From NCBI GenBank assembly GCA_024364805.1, contig CM044518.1:21833643-21855349 (forward strand): DNA of 21,707 bases, given 5' to 3'. Made by a program: the position numbers and the translations under genes. Under the pieces are notes generated by a model. The model was not told the origin of the DNA. It did no database searches and saw nothing but the letters and a program-made list of their open reading frames with translations. Positions 20,295-21,707 of the stretch are shown one piece after another (positions within the stretch are counted from its first letter, which is position 1; each line of letters begins with the position of its first letter). This stretch comes from Euprymna scolopes. Its lineage: Eukaryota; Mollusca; Cephalopoda; Sepiida; Sepiolidae.

Positions 20295-20460
20295 CTCCCC
20301 CTAAAAAAGACATCGTGAAATTAAAATTTAAGCACGGTACCAAAAATAAAATTCGACAGAAAAAATACCCCCTTTGGGTTTGTACTTGCACAAAGACTTG
20401 AAAAAGTTGTCAACAAAAACTAATATATAGCAAGTAAATATTTTCAAAGGCAAGAAAAGT
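20295..20460. other. Spacer without recognised content
   Basis: A-rich DNA. A possible ccccct/aaaaaa step follows the MITE end and a ggtacc occurs at 20336-20341, but I see no gene or clear repeat. Confidence 0.4.
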
Positions 20461-20484
20461 TGTAACACCAAAGAGAGGCAGCGT
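20461..20484 (+). repeat. 24-bp direct repeat, copy 1
   Basis: tgtaacaccaaagagaggca plus gcgt is identical to 20611-20634. The next bases diverge by an apparent indel but show a related gaccatta step (20499-20506 against 20637-20644). It therefore looks like a second, shorter version of the start of the LTR-like sequence. Confidence 0.85.
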
Positions 20485-20610
20485 GAAATTGTCAGTGACC
20501 ATTAACTTTTAGTTAAGACGCAGTAGTATTAGTTGGGAGAATTTCTTTGGTTGTTGAGGACATGGGGCGACGTCCTCATACTGAGAATCGCCACCCCATG
20601 TGGGGGCGAA

Positions 20611-20634
20611 TGTAACACCAAAGAGAGGCAGCGT
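20611..20634 (+). repeat. 24-bp direct repeat, copy 2, at the left end of the LTR-like sequence
   Basis: This is an exact second copy, preceded at once by the purine-rich tgtgggggcgaa. It starts with TG, as LTRs do. Confidence 0.85.
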
Positions 20635-20671
20635 CCGACCATTAGGGCCGATGTGACGCTTTTATTTGACA

Positions 20672-20743
20672 TTAACATTTTATTCCGGGCAACACCGGTT
20701 AACTAAATGATAAATGTTAATATCTTATGCCGGGCACTACCAG
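20672..20743 (+). repeat. Pair of degenerate 27-bp direct repeats
   Basis: ttaacattttattccgggca at 20672 and ttaatatcttatgccgggca at 20717 start two related 27-base units (20672-20698 and 20717-20743), 45 bases apart. Short duplications of this kind are common in LTR upstream regions, but could also arise by chance slippage. Confidence 0.5.
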
Positions 20744-21480
20744 AGAACCTTGCTGGCTTACATTCTGCCAAACTATTTTTTCTTTCCTTAAAGCAAAACA
20801 ATAATAAATGGTTTGGTCAAAGTGGACAGAATGATAACTTAAAAAAAAAGCATACGTTTTGTTTTCAAGTCGAGCGATGGTGACAAATTCCGATACAGTC
20901 ATATTCAGTGCAAAAAAGGGAAATATTTTTCCTTTGATTGCTTTGAACTAAAAAAACACAGGCACACATACACGTAAGTGTTGGCGTCACAAAATATATT
21001 TGTGACAAGACCAAAACAAAAGATAAATAAATTATTTGGAGTTAAAATTAAAAACACGCATTTGTCGGCTTCAAAGAATGTTTTTATTTCGAATCAAATA
21101 TTAACTGATTCGGGTGGCTATTATAAAACTATTTGAAATTAAGATCAAGTGATTTTTCAATTTTCCATAACATATTTTGTCGGGATGTTGACGGAGCAAT
21201 AAATTGTTAATTTCCTTTGTTAATGAACAAGTGTCACATCTAAGGGCAGAATTCACAAAGCATTTTTTTTTCTGGACGCAGTTTTCTTACTTACACGGTT
21301 ATTGCGTATTACACAGTTTCCGAATTATCCAATGAGATAAAACTGTTTATTTTCCATGGGGCGTTTTTGGTTGATCGGGGAGGAGTTAGAAGTATTCTTG
21401 GATTGTGGGAGGTGGCCAATTTTTGGTCATCAGTCAAATTATTCAATGAGGGAGAATCTAACGATTTGGTTATTGAGCAT
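20744..21480. other. Non-coding stretch between repeat pair and promoter
   Basis: Short open frames of about 60 codons on each strand have no recognisable content. From 21355 onward the sequence becomes G-rich with repeated ttggt/ccaat steps that lead into the promoter. Confidence 0.45.
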
Positions 21481-21482
21481 TC

Positions 21483-21540
21483 TGATTGGTCGGGAAGGAA
21501 TTGGTAATTGTCGCCCCGCCCAGTGCGGTACTATATAAAG
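21483..21540 (+). promoter_or_regulatory. RNA polymerase II core promoter: CCAAT-like boxes, GC box, TATA box
   Basis: Inverted CCAAT boxes appear as gattggtcgg (21483-21492) and aattggta (21500-21507). A GC box, gccccgccc, lies at 21513-21521, and a TATA box, tatataaag, at 21532-21540. In this spacing transcription would start about 30 bases downstream, near 21562-21566. The transcript would begin in a stretch with repeated cagatt steps (from 21564) and no ATG-led long frame. The whole arrangement is typical of a strong polymerase II promoter and is the best-formed regulatory signal in the window. Confidence 0.65.
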
Positions 21541-21707
21541 ACCAAGAAAGTCAGAATTAAATCAGATACAGATTACAGATTGAGAGGAGATTCAGATTTA
21601 GAAGCAGAGAGAGTCCAGCCACCTCATCTGTCTCTCCCCCCTCGCCTATTGCCCGATAACTAAAAAGATAGACTTGTAAATTCCAGCAAGTGGAAGCCCT
21701 ATTGCCC

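Larger units (their letters stand above)
20611..21707 (+). mobile_element. Probable partial LTR of a fossil LTR retrotransposon, running off the window
   Basis: Four observations support this. The sequence begins TGTAACACC. A polypurine-like tract, tgtgggggcgaa, lies directly upstream, where the plus-strand primer of an LTR element would sit. A complete core promoter lies about 0.9 kb in. No coding frame is present. The right end is not in the window, so the closing CA and any partner LTR cannot be seen. Family is not determinable; Gypsy-like is a guess from the TGTAACACC start. If it is the right-hand LTR, the preceding 20485-20610 would be the last internal bases. It is incomplete here and I cannot say whether the element is whole. 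A host promoter is the main alternative. Confidence 0.4.

Overview
The window looks like non-coding nuclear DNA of an invertebrate animal. It is AT-rich, has three long (TA)n microsatellites, and holds decayed poly(A)-type LINEs, short terminal-inverted-repeat elements and a splice-donor-bearing THAP exon. A cephalopod or other mollusc is my best guess. That rests on the general look of the LINE family and the TA-rich microsatellites, and no single feature proves it. I found no intact host gene, tRNA, rRNA or CRISPR array. No reading frame longer than about 200 codons is present, and the long ones are all LINE fragments.

Layout. 1-2456: GA/GATA microsatellite, then three copies of one short interspersed repeat with an (AATA)n tail, two of them head-to-head. 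2457-4580: (TA)n, then a very old plus-strand LINE (LINE-1) split by a THAP-domain exon. A 9-bp stem-loop closes its 3' end, followed by a (TA)n(TG)n tract. 4581-7593: mostly featureless AT-rich DNA with a 101-bp (TA)n, a clean 210-bp Tc1/mariner-type MITE with TA duplications, and a perfect 24-bp hairpin. 7594-10080 and 14536-16236: two minus-strand sister LINE copies (LINE-2, LINE-3), both 5'-truncated and broken, separated by 4.4 kb of unremarkable DNA.

17.6-20.3 kb is the most structured part. Four copies of a roughly 200-bp module with inverted-repeat ends lie in both orientations. Between two of them sits a six-unit tandem array with a period near 126 bp, built from the left two thirds of the same module. 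A different hairpin element with GGT...ACC ends lies in two of the modules, at the same internal position each time. I read this as a MITE family caught turning into satellite DNA, with a second foldback family nested in it.

20.4-21.7 kb: a 24-bp direct repeat 150 bp apart, the second copy starting TGTAACACC just after a purine-rich tract, then a CCAAT/GC-box/TATA promoter running off the right edge. This fits a partial LTR of a fossil LTR retrotransposon, though a host promoter cannot be excluded.

The parts do not form a pathway. They are layers of transposable-element insertion and decay, and their nesting gives relative ages: THAP segment after LINE-1, 132-bp insert after LINE-2, hairpin elements after or together with the 200-bp modules.
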